The notes under the pieces: model-generated
Seen by the model: the letters and a program-made list of their open reading frames with translations, nothing else
Told to the model about the DNA's origin: nothing
Database searches by the model: none
Program-made: the position numbers and the translations under genes
Shown: in pieces, positions 41,037 through 50,446 of the stretch
Position numbering within the stretch: position 1 is the stretch's first letter
How the letters are laid out: the number at the start of each line of letters is the position of its first letter
Source: Oscillospiraceae bacterium
Lineage (GTDB): Bacteria > Bacillota > Clostridia > Oscillospirales > Acutalibacteraceae
Direction of reading: 5' to 3'
Length of the DNA: 52,542 bases
NCBI GenBank assembly: GCA_902787025.1
Contig: CADAER010000003.1
Coordinates: forward strand, 1 to 52,542

Positions 41037-41114
41037 GGGGGATAGAGCGAGTGTGGAATTCGGTTTATCTTATACGGGGGCTGTATTTGCGAAGGTGCAG
41101 CCCCCATCCCCCCC
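41037..41114 (+). promoter_or_regulatory. Structured leader before the DUF308 gene
   Basis: Inner stem GGGGGCTG (41076-41083) with CAGCCCCC (41098-41105), stacked on an outer stem GGGGGAT (41037-41043) with ATCCCCC (41106-41112). TATAAT lies at 41031-41036 but has no good -35. No U-tract follows. It does not match any riboswitch I know. Confidence 0.4.
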
Positions 41115-41139
41115 TTAAATATACAGGTAAGGTGATCAG

Positions 41140-41874
41140 ATGAAACCAAGATCCGTAGCGCCGATGCGAATCGCCAAAATCGGATATATCATTGTATCAG
41201 CCCTGATTGTTGCAATCGGAGTTGTTTTTATTTTACGGCCTTTTGAGAGCCTTGAGGTGCTCGGCATTATATGCGGAGCGGTTATGCTGGCTTTCGGCGC
41301 CATCAAGATTGTAGGCTATTTTTCCAAAGATTTATACAGACTTGCGTTCCAGTTTGACCTGGAGTTCGGCACGATTATGCTGATAATCGGCTTCTGTATA
41401 GCGGCGCGCCCCGAAAACGTCATTACGTTTTTCAGCGTTGTTATGGGACTCGCGGCGCTGACGGACGGTCTGCTCAAAATACGCATTTCGGTTCAGTCGA
41501 AGAATTTCGGGCTTGAGACCTGGCCGGTGATGACGGTGTTCGCCTGCCTTTCGTGTGTGGCGGGCATTGTGCTGATGTTCTGGCCGCAGGAGAGCGCGAA
41601 AATAATCTGCCTTCTGCTCGGCATCTGCCTTGTGGCCGACGGGATTCTGAACATTCTGGTTGTGCTGTTCACGGTGAAAATAGTCAAGAATCAGCAGCCC
41701 GACAAGAGGGATTTCCCCTACCGCGACGCCACCTATACCGACATTATCGAAAGCAAATCCGATGACAAAGACGAACCCGCGGAGATTGAAGAAGCGGATG
41801 AGACCGGAAGCGCGGTTTCTTATGAAGAAGAGAAAGCGGATGTTTCCGTTGAGCAGAACGGCGCGAAAGAATAA
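41140..41874 (+). CDS. DUF308 (HdeD-like) membrane protein
   Basis: A 244-residue protein with six hydrophobic helices, in pairs: GYIIVSALIVAIGVVFIL, LGIICGAVMLAFGAIKIVG, TIMLIIGFCIAA, FFSVVMGLAALTDGLLKIR, VFACLSCVAGIVLMFW, and IICLLLGICLVADGILNILVVLF. Repeats of this type are the DUF308/HdeD pattern. A C-terminal acidic cytoplasmic tail follows (about 205-244). HdeD is linked to acid resistance in E. coli, but Clostridia members are uncharacterised. AAGGTG lies 7 nt before the ATG. It is a single-gene unit with its own terminator and a hairpin leader. Confidence 0.85.
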   Translation: MKPRSVAPMRIAKIGYIIVSALIVAIGVVFILRPFESLEVLGIICGAVMLAFGAIKIVGYFSKDLYRLAFQFDLEFGTIMLIIGFCIAARPENVITFFSVVMGLAALTDGLLKIRISVQSKNFGLETWPVMTVFACLSCVAGIVLMFWPQESAKIICLLLGICLVADGILNILVVLFTVKIVKNQQPDKRDFPYRDATYTDIIESKSDDKDEPAEIEEADETGSAVSYEEEKADVSVEQNGAKE

Positions 41875-41898
41875 ACACAAAACAATATTTAAAAATAC

Positions 41899-41931
41899 AG
41901 CCGGCAGGATTTTACGATCCCGCCGGCTTTT
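41899..41931 (+). terminator. Terminator after the DUF308 gene
   Basis: AGCCGGC (41899-41905) pairs with GCCGGCT (41922-41928), with an inner GGAT/ATCC stem separated by a mismatch; T residues follow. Confidence 0.88.
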
Positions 41932-42332
41932 GTTTTGCCGTTTTTTTCGGATGACATCGTGTGACAAGGCAAAAGCTTTACAGGCGCGGTTTTTACGCTG
42001 ATTTTCCTGCTATTTTTCTTTTTCGGAATATAAAGCGCGGTTTTGCCTTCGGACCCGCCGAATTTACCGAAAAATAATCACAGAATAATTACAGAAAATC
42101 TCAGCGGTATTTTGTTAAATTTGACGAAACTGTGAACAACGCCGCAAAACCGCACGAAAAGTTCACATTTTATATGTAAAGTATATTCCGCCACATATAG
42201 TGCAAAACCCTGCTTTGAATAACAAAATGACCCGTTTAATTCCGGAATAGAAATTATAATTGTGTCTGGAAAGGGGGCTGCCTTTACACTCGATTTTATG
42301 TTTTTTCGGTGATTTCAGGCCTTTTTCAGTGC
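41932..42332. other. Long intergenic region before the Cys-rich surface protein
   Basis: No protein gene is supported here. It contains a 20-bp motif shared with 24242 (at 42188-42207), TATAAT at 42255-42260 followed by a hairpin, a further stem-loop built from GTGT/ACAC and AAAGG/CCTTT (42262-42289), and the upstream part of the promoter of the next gene. Confidence 0.5.
42188..42207 (+). promoter_or_regulatory. Shared 20-bp motif, copy 2
   Basis: CCGCCACATATAGTGCAAAA, matching the motif at 24242-24261 in 17 of 20 positions and lying 213 nt before the surface protein start. Confidence 0.35.
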
Positions 42333-42362
42333 TTGACAGCGTCAAAAAACATTTGGTATAAT
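42333..42362 (+). promoter_or_regulatory. Promoter of the Cys-rich surface protein
   Basis: TTGACA (42333-42338), 18-nt spacer, TATAAT (42357-42362), 58 nt before the ATG. The -35 is part of a small palindrome TTGACAGCGTCAA (42333-42345), which could be a regulator site. Confidence 0.75.
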
Positions 42363-42419
42363 TCAAAAGGTTTATTTTTTATATACCATAATAATTATTA
42401 AACCGAAAGGAAGAGATGA

Positions 42420-45400
42420 ATGAAAAGCACAAACACCTCGCATCTTAAGAAAACGCTTTCTCTGGTTATGGCAATAATCCTGACCTTCGGCGTTTTTGCA
42501 AGTGCAAACCTCGGCAGCCTTGTAGCATTTGCTGCCGAAAGAAAAGGCGAACCCGTTGCGCCTCTTGTTACCAGCTACTGGTGCTACTACAGCGACGGCG
42601 AAATCCGTTTCACGGGAGACATTCCCGCCATTGCCGATACGGACAGCATTCCCTGGGTCTCCTATGTCAGCAAGATTACAACCGTAACTATCGACCCCAA
42701 TAATGTTACATCCATCGGCGCAAACGGCCTTAAACTCCTCAATGTAAACGGCATTTACATTCCCAAAACCGTAACTACAATTGACTCGAACGCTTTCTCT
42801 AATTCCTCAATCAGAGAGATTTTCTATGAAGGTTCAAAAACAGAGTGGGAAAGCAAATTCACAGCTGTTGTTGACGGTCTCAAAATCAATTACAACCACA
42901 CTCATACCAGCGGACTCATCAAGCATTCTGTAGATGCTACCTGCACACAGAAGGGCTACGAAGGCGATAAGTACTGCTCAGTCTGCGGCGCTTTCTATGA
43001 GAACGGTGAAGACCTTCCCAAGACCAATCACAGCTGGTCAAAGAACTATGCTGTAATGGAAGCTCCCACCTGCATCAAGGGCGGCAAAGAGGCTAAATAC
43101 TGCACAATCTGCGACTCATGGGACTATTCCACCATCAGGGATCTTGCTCCCACCGGCTTACACGAATGGGCAGTTCTTCCCGACGACAAAGTTGAAGATT
43201 GCCAGGCATTTTTCGGCAAGGATCTTCAGGACGAACACATCACCATGCACTGCGTGAACTGCAATGTTTCAAGCGAAGATCCCCAGTTCAAGGATTTCAT
43301 TTTCAAAGATAAAGACGGCAACACCTACGGCAATAAAGACACCGCTTTCACGGAGCTTTCCGCGGCAACTCAGAAAAAGATTGTAAACAAAGTAGCGGTT
43401 GAATATAACAGACAGCTTAATATTGACACTGCTTTCAAGGGTGACAAAACAAACTGGAAAGTAAAACATGTTTATCATTATGAAACCACCGACCCCACCT
43501 GCACGGAAGACGGTCAGGTTCTCGTTACCTGCGAATGGTGCAAAAATTACACCGATTCTTATGTTCTCAAGGCAAAGGGCCACAGCAACGTTACCACAGG
43601 CGAAGTTGTTGATTATGTGATTCCCGCCGGCTGCCCCACTGACGAAGATCCCGACGCATCAGGCGAAAGAGGCACAAGATGCACAGTCTGCGGCGAAATC
43701 CTTTCCAGCGAAAAGATTCCCAACAACCACACCAAGGGTTACTGGTCCGGCTACTGGAAAACAATAGTAAAGCCCACCTGCGTTCAGGACGGTTATCAGT
43801 GGCTTGTCTGCAACTACTGCGGCAAATACATTCTTGATGAAGAAGGCAACTATGTAAAGAAAGACCTTCCCAAGACTCCCGACCAGCACGGAAACTCCAG
43901 ATGGTTCACAACACTCTACCCCACCTGCACCGAAAAGGGTGAGGAAATTCAGGTCTGCACCGTTGAGGGCTGCCCCTATTACTCAAATACAGATATAGGC
44001 AGCAAAGCGGTTAAAATCAGCGACAGAGATACCATCGACTTCATTCAGAAGGTTATCGGAGATACAAACACAGAACACTATCACTATGATACCACCGTTC
44101 CCGCCGACAAGAGAGTAACGGATGTTGCCAACACATGGGCGCTCTCACTTCTTGCGGCATACAGAGCGGGCAAAGACCTGTCTGTCGAAGCAGACAGCGC
44201 GGCGCTGAAAGAAGAACTTACGGAAGAGCTCAAGCTTGCCATAACCAAATACGGCAAAGAAGGTCTCGATGAAAACGGCAACGAAGCATTCCTGTTTGAC
44301 ATCGATCAGATAGTTGAAGCTCGCGGTCTCGCAAGCGCGGATGAGTTCTTTACAGCTGAAAGCACAGCAAGATTCGAGTTCAAAGAACTCTGCGAAAAAG
44401 CAGTTGAACTCTTCCTCAAAGATCCCAACCACGAATATGTAATCATCACAACAGAGCAGCTCATCGCTCTCTTCGAGCAGGCTTGGTATGACCTCGGCAC
44501 AAAGGAAATGGAAGAAGTTGTTCTCAACACTCCCGCCGATGTTGTCAAGAGAGTAACGGACCAGGCTCTTGCCAAGAAAGTTATTCCCGAACTCGGTCAC
44601 GATTATGTAAGAGTTCCCTACATCCAGGTCAACACCGAATTCATTCCCGTCTGCAAGGTTGACGGCGAAGACGGCTGGTACAGAATTCAGGGTTACGATG
44701 AAGCGGGCGAACCTCTTGCCGAAATTACCGACGAAGACGGTAACGTAATAACTGAAAAAGAACTCATCCCCGGCGAAGCAGTTACCTATGTAAACTGCAT
44801 CGAAGGCGACGGCAATATGATTTATCAGTGCAGAAGATGCATGAAGCTTGACGACCCCAAACTTGTCAAGCAGGGCTCGCACGACCTCAAGACAAAGCAT
44901 TTTGCCCCCACCTGCTATGAAGACGGTTACGATCATACATATTGCACAAAGTGCGATTATTTCGTTGACACCGTAACGGAAATTCATCTCACTCATAACT
45001 TTGTTGAAACAACAATAAAAGAGTCCACCTGCTCCAAGGCGGGCATCAAAGTCAAGATCTGCTCCTACTGCGGTCTTGTTGATACGGCAACCTATCAGAC
45101 TCTTGCGACACTTCCTCACCAGGACAGCAATGTTAACGAAATCGCGACCTGCTCGGAACCCGGCAGAGTAGGCGTTGTCTGCTCGGTATGCGGACGCTTC
45201 GACGGTCAGGTTATCGACGCTCTCGGTCACGATTACAAAGACACTGTTGTTGAGCCCACCTGCACAGAGCTCGGCTACACAGTAGCTACCTGCTCAAGAT
45301 GCGGCGACACAAAGGCGGCTTCGAATTATGTTCCCGCCGCAGGCCACCAGTACGGCAAGGCTATCAATATGGCAGCCACCTGCGACACAGGTTCATACAC

Positions 45401-45956
45401 TTATGAGGAATGCAGAATCTGCGGCTACAAGAAGATTTATAACGAGAAGAACGACGCTCTCGGTCACGAAATGGTAACCAAATCTGCAAAAGCTGCAACC
45501 TGCCTTGAAAACGGCTATACCGAGAGAATTTACTGCTCAAGACCCGGCTGTTCCTATGTTCAGAAGGAATCCAAGGTTCTTCCCGCTCTCGGCCATACTC
45601 CCGGTGCGGGTCCGACATGCACAAAGCCTCAGAAGTGCATCCGCTGCGATTACATTTTCAAAAAGGCTCTCGGTCATACTCCCGACAGATCAAAGGCTAC
45701 CTGCACGGAAGACAAGACCTGCACAAGATGTCTCACTGTTCTTGAAAAGGCAACCGGCCACAGCTACGGTGATTGGATTACCACCAAGGCATACACCGCG
45801 TTCAGAAACGGCGAGGCAGCTCGCACCTGCTCAAAATGCGGCGCTGTTGAAACAAAGATAATAGTTCCCAACATCTTCCAGAGAATTGCTTGGATATTCA
45901 CGCACTTCCTTGATATAATCCTTGCCCTTCTCGGCAGAGCAAACAACATATTTTAA
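42420..45956 (+). CDS. Large secreted Cys-rich repeat surface protein
   Basis: A 1178-residue protein with a signal peptide (about 1-40, cleavage after AFA). A leucine-rich repeat stretch of the BspA type (about 80-150, IYIPKTVTTIDSNAFSNSSI) is followed by about fifteen repeats of 30-45 residues with the pattern T-C-x6-9-C-x2-C-G (for example PTCTEKGEEIQVC, PTCTELGYTVATCSRCG), each usually ending with LGH or a similar Gly-His. These repeats look like zinc-binding or disulfide units. A repeat-poor insertion lies in the middle (about 525-800). The hydrophobic end WIFTHFLDIILALLG may insert in the membrane. AGGAAG precedes the ATG. It probably makes adhesion or cell-surface contacts. Confidence 0.83.
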   Translation: MKSTNTSHLKKTLSLVMAIILTFGVFASANLGSLVAFAAERKGEPVAPLVTSYWCYYSDGEIRFTGDIPAIADTDSIPWVSYVSKITTVTIDPNNVTSIGANGLKLLNVNGIYIPKTVTTIDSNAFSNSSIREIFYEGSKTEWESKFTAVVDGLKINYNHTHTSGLIKHSVDATCTQKGYEGDKYCSVCGAFYENGEDLPKTNHSWSKNYAVMEAPTCIKGGKEAKYCTICDSWDYSTIRDLAPTGLHEWAVLPDDKVEDCQAFFGKDLQDEHITMHCVNCNVSSEDPQFKDFIFKDKDGNTYGNKDTAFTELSAATQKKIVNKVAVEYNRQLNIDTAFKGDKTNWKVKHVYHYETTDPTCTEDGQVLVTCEWCKNYTDSYVLKAKGHSNVTTGEVVDYVIPAGCPTDEDPDASGERGTRCTVCGEILSSEKIPNNHTKGYWSGYWKTIVKPTCVQDGYQWLVCNYCGKYILDEEGNYVKKDLPKTPDQHGNSRWFTTLYPTCTEKGEEIQVCTVEGCPYYSNTDIGSKAVKISDRDTIDFIQKVIGDTNTEHYHYDTTVPADKRVTDVANTWALSLLAAYRAGKDLSVEADSAALKEELTEELKLAITKYGKEGLDENGNEAFLFDIDQIVEARGLASADEFFTAESTARFEFKELCEKAVELFLKDPNHEYVIITTEQLIALFEQAWYDLGTKEMEEVVLNTPADVVKRVTDQALAKKVIPELGHDYVRVPYIQVNTEFIPVCKVDGEDGWYRIQGYDEAGEPLAEITDEDGNVITEKELIPGEAVTYVNCIEGDGNMIYQCRRCMKLDDPKLVKQGSHDLKTKHFAPTCYEDGYDHTYCTKCDYFVDTVTEIHLTHNFVETTIKESTCSKAGIKVKICSYCGLVDTATYQTLATLPHQDSNVNEIATCSEPGRVGVVCSVCGRFDGQVIDALGHDYKDTVVEPTCTELGYTVATCSRCGDTKAASNYVPAAGHQYGKAINMAATCDTGSYTYEECRICGYKKIYNEKNDALGHEMVTKSAKAATCLENGYTERIYCSRPGCSYVQKESKVLPALGHTPGAGPTCTKPQKCIRCDYIFKKALGHTPDRSKATCTEDKTCTRCLTVLEKATGHSYGDWITTKAYTAFRNGEAARTCSKCGAVETKIIVPNIFQRIAWIFTHFLDIILALLGRANNIF

Positions 45957-45974
45957 TTAAGGCATAAACCCTTC

Positions 45975-46009
45975 CCGGGCTGACGCGTGAGCGTCAGCCC
46001 GGTTTTTTT
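45975..46009 (+). terminator. Terminator after the surface protein
   Basis: CCGGGCTGACGC (45975-45986), loop GTGA, GCGTCAGCCCGG (45991-46002), followed by seven T residues. Confidence 0.95.
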
Positions 46010-46131
46010 CATAAGCGGGTGGCGTCCGGTATATGACTGCAGACGGCGGGAGGCGGAGAAATCGTGCGGGTTGTTTTTTGTGATGGCTTATTCGGGGTTT
46101 TATTATATTATAATGTATTGAATTAAATGTA

Positions 46132-46160
46132 TTGAAAAGCGGCGGGGGTTGTGGTAAAAT
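46132..46160 (+). promoter_or_regulatory. Promoter of the uxaC operon
   Basis: TTGAAA (46132-46137), 17-nt spacer, TAAAAT (46155-46160), 38 nt before the start. Confidence 0.65.
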
Positions 46161-46198
46161 ATAAAATCGGAAACAAATGACTGCCGGGAGGTATGATT

Positions 46199-47605
46199 TT
46201 GGCAAAAAAATTTATGGACGCGGACTTCCTTCTTGACAATGAGCCTGCGAAAAAACTGTTCGCGGCGGCGAAGGATATGCCGATTTTCGACTGGCACTGC
46301 CACCTTTCGCCCAAAGAAATTTACGAAAACGAACAGCCTGCGGATATCGCGTTTTTATGGCTGGCGGGCGACCACTACAAATGGAGGGCGATGCGCTCCT
46401 GCGGAGTGGATGAGAAATATATTACGGGAAACGCGACGGGATATGAGAAATTCAGGGCTCTCGCGGAGATTATGCCCGGACTTATCGGAAACCCGCTTTA
46501 CCACTGGACGCATCTTGAATTGCAGAGATATTTTGACATTTACGAGCCGCTGAGCGCGAAGACCTGCGACGATATATGGGAGAGGGCCAACGCGAAAATC
46601 AGGGCGGGCGGATTCACCCCGCGCGAGCTTATAAAGAACTCGGGGGTTACCTGCCTCTGCACGACGGACGACCCTGCCGACTCGCTGGAATATCATATTA
46701 AACTCGCCGGGGACGACACCTTCGGCGTTAAGGTTATTCCCGCTTTCCGACCTGACAGGGCGCTCGGCATTGACCTGCCCGGCTGGAGAGACTGGCTGGC
46801 GGCTATGGAGAAGACGGCGGGCGTGAGACTTGAAAGCTACACGGCATTGACGGAAGTGCTGACGGACAGAATAGATTTCTTCGCTTCTCTCGGCTGCCGC
46901 GCGAGCGACCACGCGTTCGGCGAGTTCCCTTATCTCAGGGCTTCGAAGGCGGAAATCGAACTCATTTTCAGCAAGGCGGCGAAAGGCGAGACACTGAGCG
47001 ACGCCGAAATCGAGAAATACAAGACGGAGCTTATGCGCTTCCTCGCGAAGGAATACGCGAAGCGCGGGTGGGGCATGGAGCTTCACATAGGCCCGATGAG
47101 AAACAACAACACGGCGATGTTCAATAAAATCGGTCCCGACACGGGCTTTGACTCCATTGACGACCGTGAGGTCGCGCGCAAACTATCCCGTTTTATGGAC
47201 AGTGTGGCGGTTGAAAACCTGCTGCCGAGAACGATTCTTTTCACGCTCAACCCGAAGGACAATTACGTGCTCGGTTCGATGCTCGGCAATTTCCAGACGG
47301 GCGAGGCGCAGAGCAAGATTCAGTTCGGCTCGGCGTGGTGGTTCAACGACAACATAGACGGTATGCGCGAGCAGATGAAGGCTCTCGCGAACCTCGGCGC
47401 GATAAGCAAATTTGTCGGAATGGTCACCGATTCACGCTCCTTCCTCTCATACCCGAGGCACGAGTATTTCAGACGGATTCTCTGCGGACTGCTCGGAGAT
47501 ATGGTGGAAAACGGACTTTATCCCGAGGATTATGAGACGCTCTGCCCGATGGTGCGGGATATCTCATACAACAACGCGGTCAATTATTTCGGAATTGAAA
47601 TATAA
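46199..47605 (+). CDS. uxaC: Glucuronate isomerase (uronate isomerase)
   Basis: A 468-residue amidohydrolase-like barrel enzyme converting D-glucuronate to fructuronate, and galacturonate to tagaturonate. The metal-site motif is DWHCHLSP near residue 30, followed by GDHYKWRAMRSCG, CTTDDPADSLEYH, ELHIGPMRNNN and the late GMVTDSRSFLSYPRHEYFRRILC. Length is normal. I start at TTG 46199, which lies 7 nt after GGGAGG; the ATG at 46193 is only 1 nt from that site. No uxaA or uxaB is adjacent. It heads an operon with glpK and a malic enzyme. Confidence 0.93.
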   Translation: MAKKFMDADFLLDNEPAKKLFAAAKDMPIFDWHCHLSPKEIYENEQPADIAFLWLAGDHYKWRAMRSCGVDEKYITGNATGYEKFRALAEIMPGLIGNPLYHWTHLELQRYFDIYEPLSAKTCDDIWERANAKIRAGGFTPRELIKNSGVTCLCTTDDPADSLEYHIKLAGDDTFGVKVIPAFRPDRALGIDLPGWRDWLAAMEKTAGVRLESYTALTEVLTDRIDFFASLGCRASDHAFGEFPYLRASKAEIELIFSKAAKGETLSDAEIEKYKTELMRFLAKEYAKRGWGMELHIGPMRNNNTAMFNKIGPDTGFDSIDDREVARKLSRFMDSVAVENLLPRTILFTLNPKDNYVLGSMLGNFQTGEAQSKIQFGSAWWFNDNIDGMREQMKALANLGAISKFVGMVTDSRSFLSYPRHEYFRRILCGLLGDMVENGLYPEDYETLCPMVRDISYNNAVNYFGIEI

Positions 47606-47631
47606 CATAAATACAACGAAAGGGTGCTTTT

Positions 47632-49155
47632 ATGGCAAAATACGTTATCGCTCTCGATCAGGGCACGACAAGTTCAAGAGCCATAGCCTTTGACAAGGCG
47701 GGCAACATCATCGCGAAGGCTCAGAATGAATTTGACCAGATTTATCCGCAGGCGGGCTGGGTTGAACACGACCCGATGAAAATTCTTTACAGCCAGCTTC
47801 AGTCGCTGACAAGCATTATGGCGGAGGGTACGGTTGCCGCCGAAGATATTGCCGCAATCGGCATTACGAACCAGCGTGAGACGACAATTCTCTGGAACAG
47901 GGAGACGGGCAAGCCCGTTTACAACGCGATTGTATGGCAGTGCCGCCGCACCGCGGATATATGCGAGGACCTTATCAGAGACGGTCTTTCGGACTATATT
48001 CAGGAGCATACGGGACTTATTATCGACGCGTATTTCTCGGGCACGAAAATCAAGTGGATTCTTGACAATGTTCCCGAGGCGAGACAGCTTGCCGACGAGG
48101 GCAAACTCCTTTTCGGTACGGTTGAGACCTGGCTTATCTGGAACCTTACGGGCGGCGCGACGCTCAGCGACACCGCCGTTCACGTTACAGACTACTCGAA
48201 CGCTTCGCGCACGATGCTGTTTGACGTTGACAGACTCTGCTGGGACGAGACGCTTTGCGAAAAGCTCGGTATTCCGATGAGCATACTGCCCGAGCCCGTT
48301 CCTTCAAGCAAGGTTTACGGCAAGGTGGCGGGCGGAATCGTCGGCCTTGAGGACCTTGAGGGTATTCCGATAAGCGGCGCAATCGGCGACCAGCAGGCCG
48401 CTCTTTTCGGTCAGTGCTGCTTTGAATCCGGTCAGGCGAAGAACACATACGGCACAGGCTGTTTCCTGCTTATGAATACGGGCAAGACCCGCACGAAATC
48501 GAAGAAAAAACTTCTCACCGGCGTTGCCTGGGGCATCGGCGACGAGGTTGAATATGACATTGAGGGCTCGGCTTTCAATGCGGGCTCGGTTATCAAGTGG
48601 CTTCGCGATGAGCTCGGTCTCATCAACACCGCGAGACGCTGCGACGAGCTTGCCGAGAGCGTTCCCGACGCGAACGGAATCTACTTTGTTCCCGCATTTA
48701 CGGGACTGGGCGCTCCCTACTGGGATATGTATGCGAGAGGCGCGATAGTAGGTCTTACGAGAGGCGTAAACCGCGCGCATATCGCGAGAAGCGTTCTTGA
48801 GGCGATAGCCTACCAGATGACGGACCTTCTTGAAGCGATGAAGGAGGATTCGGGCATAAACTTCACCGAGCTGCGTGTTGACGGCGGCGCTTCCGTAAGC
48901 AATATCATGATGCAGATTCAGTCAGACCTTATCCGCTGCATGGTAGTGCGCCCGAAGACGGTTGAGACGACGGCTCTCGGCGCGGCTTATATGGCGGGAC
49001 TCGCCGTAGGCTTCTGGAAGAACAAGGAGGAAATCATCTCCAACAGGGAAATCGACAAGGTTTTCACTCCCAAGATGCCGCTTGAAAAGCGCAACGAGCT
49101 TTACAAAGGCTGGAAGAGAGCGGTTGACCGCTCGCGCGACTGGGCGAGACCGTAA
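47632..49155 (+). CDS. glpK: Glycerol kinase
   Basis: A 507-residue FGGY-family kinase that phosphorylates glycerol to sn-glycerol 3-phosphate with ATP. Motifs are complete: [15 protein letters not shown] (residues 7-21), the glycerol-binding NQRETTILW (R and E), the catalytic Asp in [12 protein letters not shown], and the FGGY signature region [15 protein letters not shown]. It matches the full length of bacterial GlpK and has no frameshift. AAAGGGTG precedes the ATG. It lies 26 nt after uxaC and 55 nt before the malic enzyme gene. There is no glpF in the window; the lipase operon at 24384 may supply glycerol. Confidence 0.96.
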   Translation: MAKYVIALDQGTTSSRAIAFDKAGNIIAKAQNEFDQIYPQAGWVEHDPMKILYSQLQSLTSIMAEGTVAAEDIAAIGITNQRETTILWNRETGKPVYNAIVWQCRRTADICEDLIRDGLSDYIQEHTGLIIDAYFSGTKIKWILDNVPEARQLADEGKLLFGTVETWLIWNLTGGATLSDTAVHVTDYSNASRTMLFDVDRLCWDETLCEKLGIPMSILPEPVPSSKVYGKVAGGIVGLEDLEGIPISGAIGDQQAALFGQCCFESGQAKNTYGTGCFLLMNTGKTRTKSKKKLLTGVAWGIGDEVEYDIEGSAFNAGSVIKWLRDELGLINTARRCDELAESVPDANGIYFVPAFTGLGAPYWDMYARGAIVGLTRGVNRAHIARSVLEAIAYQMTDLLEAMKEDSGINFTELRVDGGASVSNIMMQIQSDLIRCMVVRPKTVETTALGAAYMAGLAVGFWKNKEEIISNREIDKVFTPKMPLEKRNELYKGWKRAVDRSRDWARP

Positions 49156-49210
49156 ACGGTCAGACCTGACAAAAATGCAAAAAATATCTTTTAAATAAAG
49201 GAGAAACACA

Positions 49211-50383
49211 ATGGACTACGCAAAAGAATCATTACGCTTACACGAAGAATGGAAAGGCAAAATCGAGGTTATAGCAACCGTACCCGTAGCGAGCAAGGAC
49301 GACCTTTCGCTCGCATACACTCCGGGCGTTGCCCAGCCCTGCCTTGAAATACAGAAGGACCCTTCGAAGAGCTATGAGCTTACAAGAAGGCACAACCTCT
49401 GCGCTGTTATCACCGACGGCACCGCGGTTCTCGGCCTCGGCGACATCGGTCCCGAAGCGGGCATGCCCGTTATGGAAGGCAAGTGCGTTCTTTTCAAATC
49501 GTTCGGCGGAGTTGACGCTTTCCCTCTCTGCGTCAAGACAAAGGATGTTGACGAATTCGTAAACGCGGTTTATCTTATGTCGGGTTCCTTCGGCGGCATA
49601 AACCTTGAGGATATCGCGGCTCCCCGCTGCTTCGAAATCGAGCGCAAGCTCAAAGAGAAGTGCGACATCCCCATTTTCCACGACGACCAGCACGGCACGG
49701 CTATCATCACTCTCGCCGGTCTTATCAACGCTCTTAAAGTCGTAGGCAAAAAGATGGAGGACGTTAAAGTCGTTACATCGGGCGCGGGCGCTGCCGCTAT
49801 TTCGATTACCAAGCTTCTGCTTTCGGCGGGCTTCAAAAATATTGTTATGACCGACAGAAAAGGCGCTATCTACAAGGGCAGAGACGGTCTCAACTGGATT
49901 AAAGAGGAAATGGCCGAGGTTACAAATCTCAACGGTGAAAAAGGCACGCTTGCCGACGTTATCAAGGGCGCGGACATATTCATCGGCGTTTCGGCTCCCG
50001 GCACTGTCACGACCGAAATGGTTAAGACAATGAACAAGGACGCCATAGTTTTCGCCTGCGCGAACCCGACTCCCGAAATCTTCCCCGACGACGCGAAGGC
50101 GGGCGGAGCGAGAGTTATCTCGACCGGCAGAAGCGACTTCCCGAACCAGATTAACAATGTTCTCGCGTTCCCCGGCATTTTCAGAGGCACATTTGATGTG
50201 CGCGCGAGCGATATCAACGAGGAAATGAAGATGGCGGCTTCTCACGCTCTCGCGAGTCTTATCTCCGACGACGAGCTCAGCGAGGATTACATCATCCCCA
50301 AGGCGTTCGACCCGAGAGTAGGTCCCGCGGTGGCTGCGGCTGTCGCTCAGGCTGCCCGCGACAGCGGTGTGGCCAGAATCTGA
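49211..50383 (+). CDS. NAD(P)-dependent malic enzyme (oxaloacetate-decarboxylating malate dehydrogenase)
   Basis: A 390-residue short-form malic enzyme, oxidatively decarboxylating malate to pyruvate. The N-terminal part has the family segment [15 protein letters not shown] with the catalytic Tyr (about 37), [16 protein letters not shown] with the catalytic Lys, and the metal-site [15 protein letters not shown] and [10 protein letters not shown]. The C-terminal Rossmann domain carries [16 protein letters not shown]. The absence of a phosphotransacetylase domain matches the short subfamily. AAAGGAG precedes ATG. It is the last gene of the uxaC-glpK operon. Confidence 0.94.
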   Translation: MDYAKESLRLHEEWKGKIEVIATVPVASKDDLSLAYTPGVAQPCLEIQKDPSKSYELTRRHNLCAVITDGTAVLGLGDIGPEAGMPVMEGKCVLFKSFGGVDAFPLCVKTKDVDEFVNAVYLMSGSFGGINLEDIAAPRCFEIERKLKEKCDIPIFHDDQHGTAIITLAGLINALKVVGKKMEDVKVVTSGAGAAAISITKLLLSAGFKNIVMTDRKGAIYKGRDGLNWIKEEMAEVTNLNGEKGTLADVIKGADIFIGVSAPGTVTTEMVKTMNKDAIVFACANPTPEIFPDDAKAGGARVISTGRSDFPNQINNVLAFPGIFRGTFDVRASDINEEMKMAASHALASLISDDELSEDYIIPKAFDPRVGPAVAAAVAQAARDSGVARI

Positions 50384-50405
50384 GAACATATCGAAAAAAC
50401 ATAAC

Positions 50406-50428
50406 AGCGGGCGCCCTGCGCGCCCGCT
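50406..50428 (+). terminator. Terminator after the malic enzyme gene
   Basis: AGCGGGCGC (50406-50414), loop CCTGC, GCGCCCGCT (50420-50428), followed by TTATAT. Confidence 0.85.
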
Positions 50429-50446
50429 TTATATAACGGAGTGCTT

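Noticed and set aside
45000-45800. Repeated PTC...CxxCG units suggesting a CRISPR array
   Set aside because: The periodicity is at protein level within one open frame; there are no identical nucleotide repeats with unique spacers.
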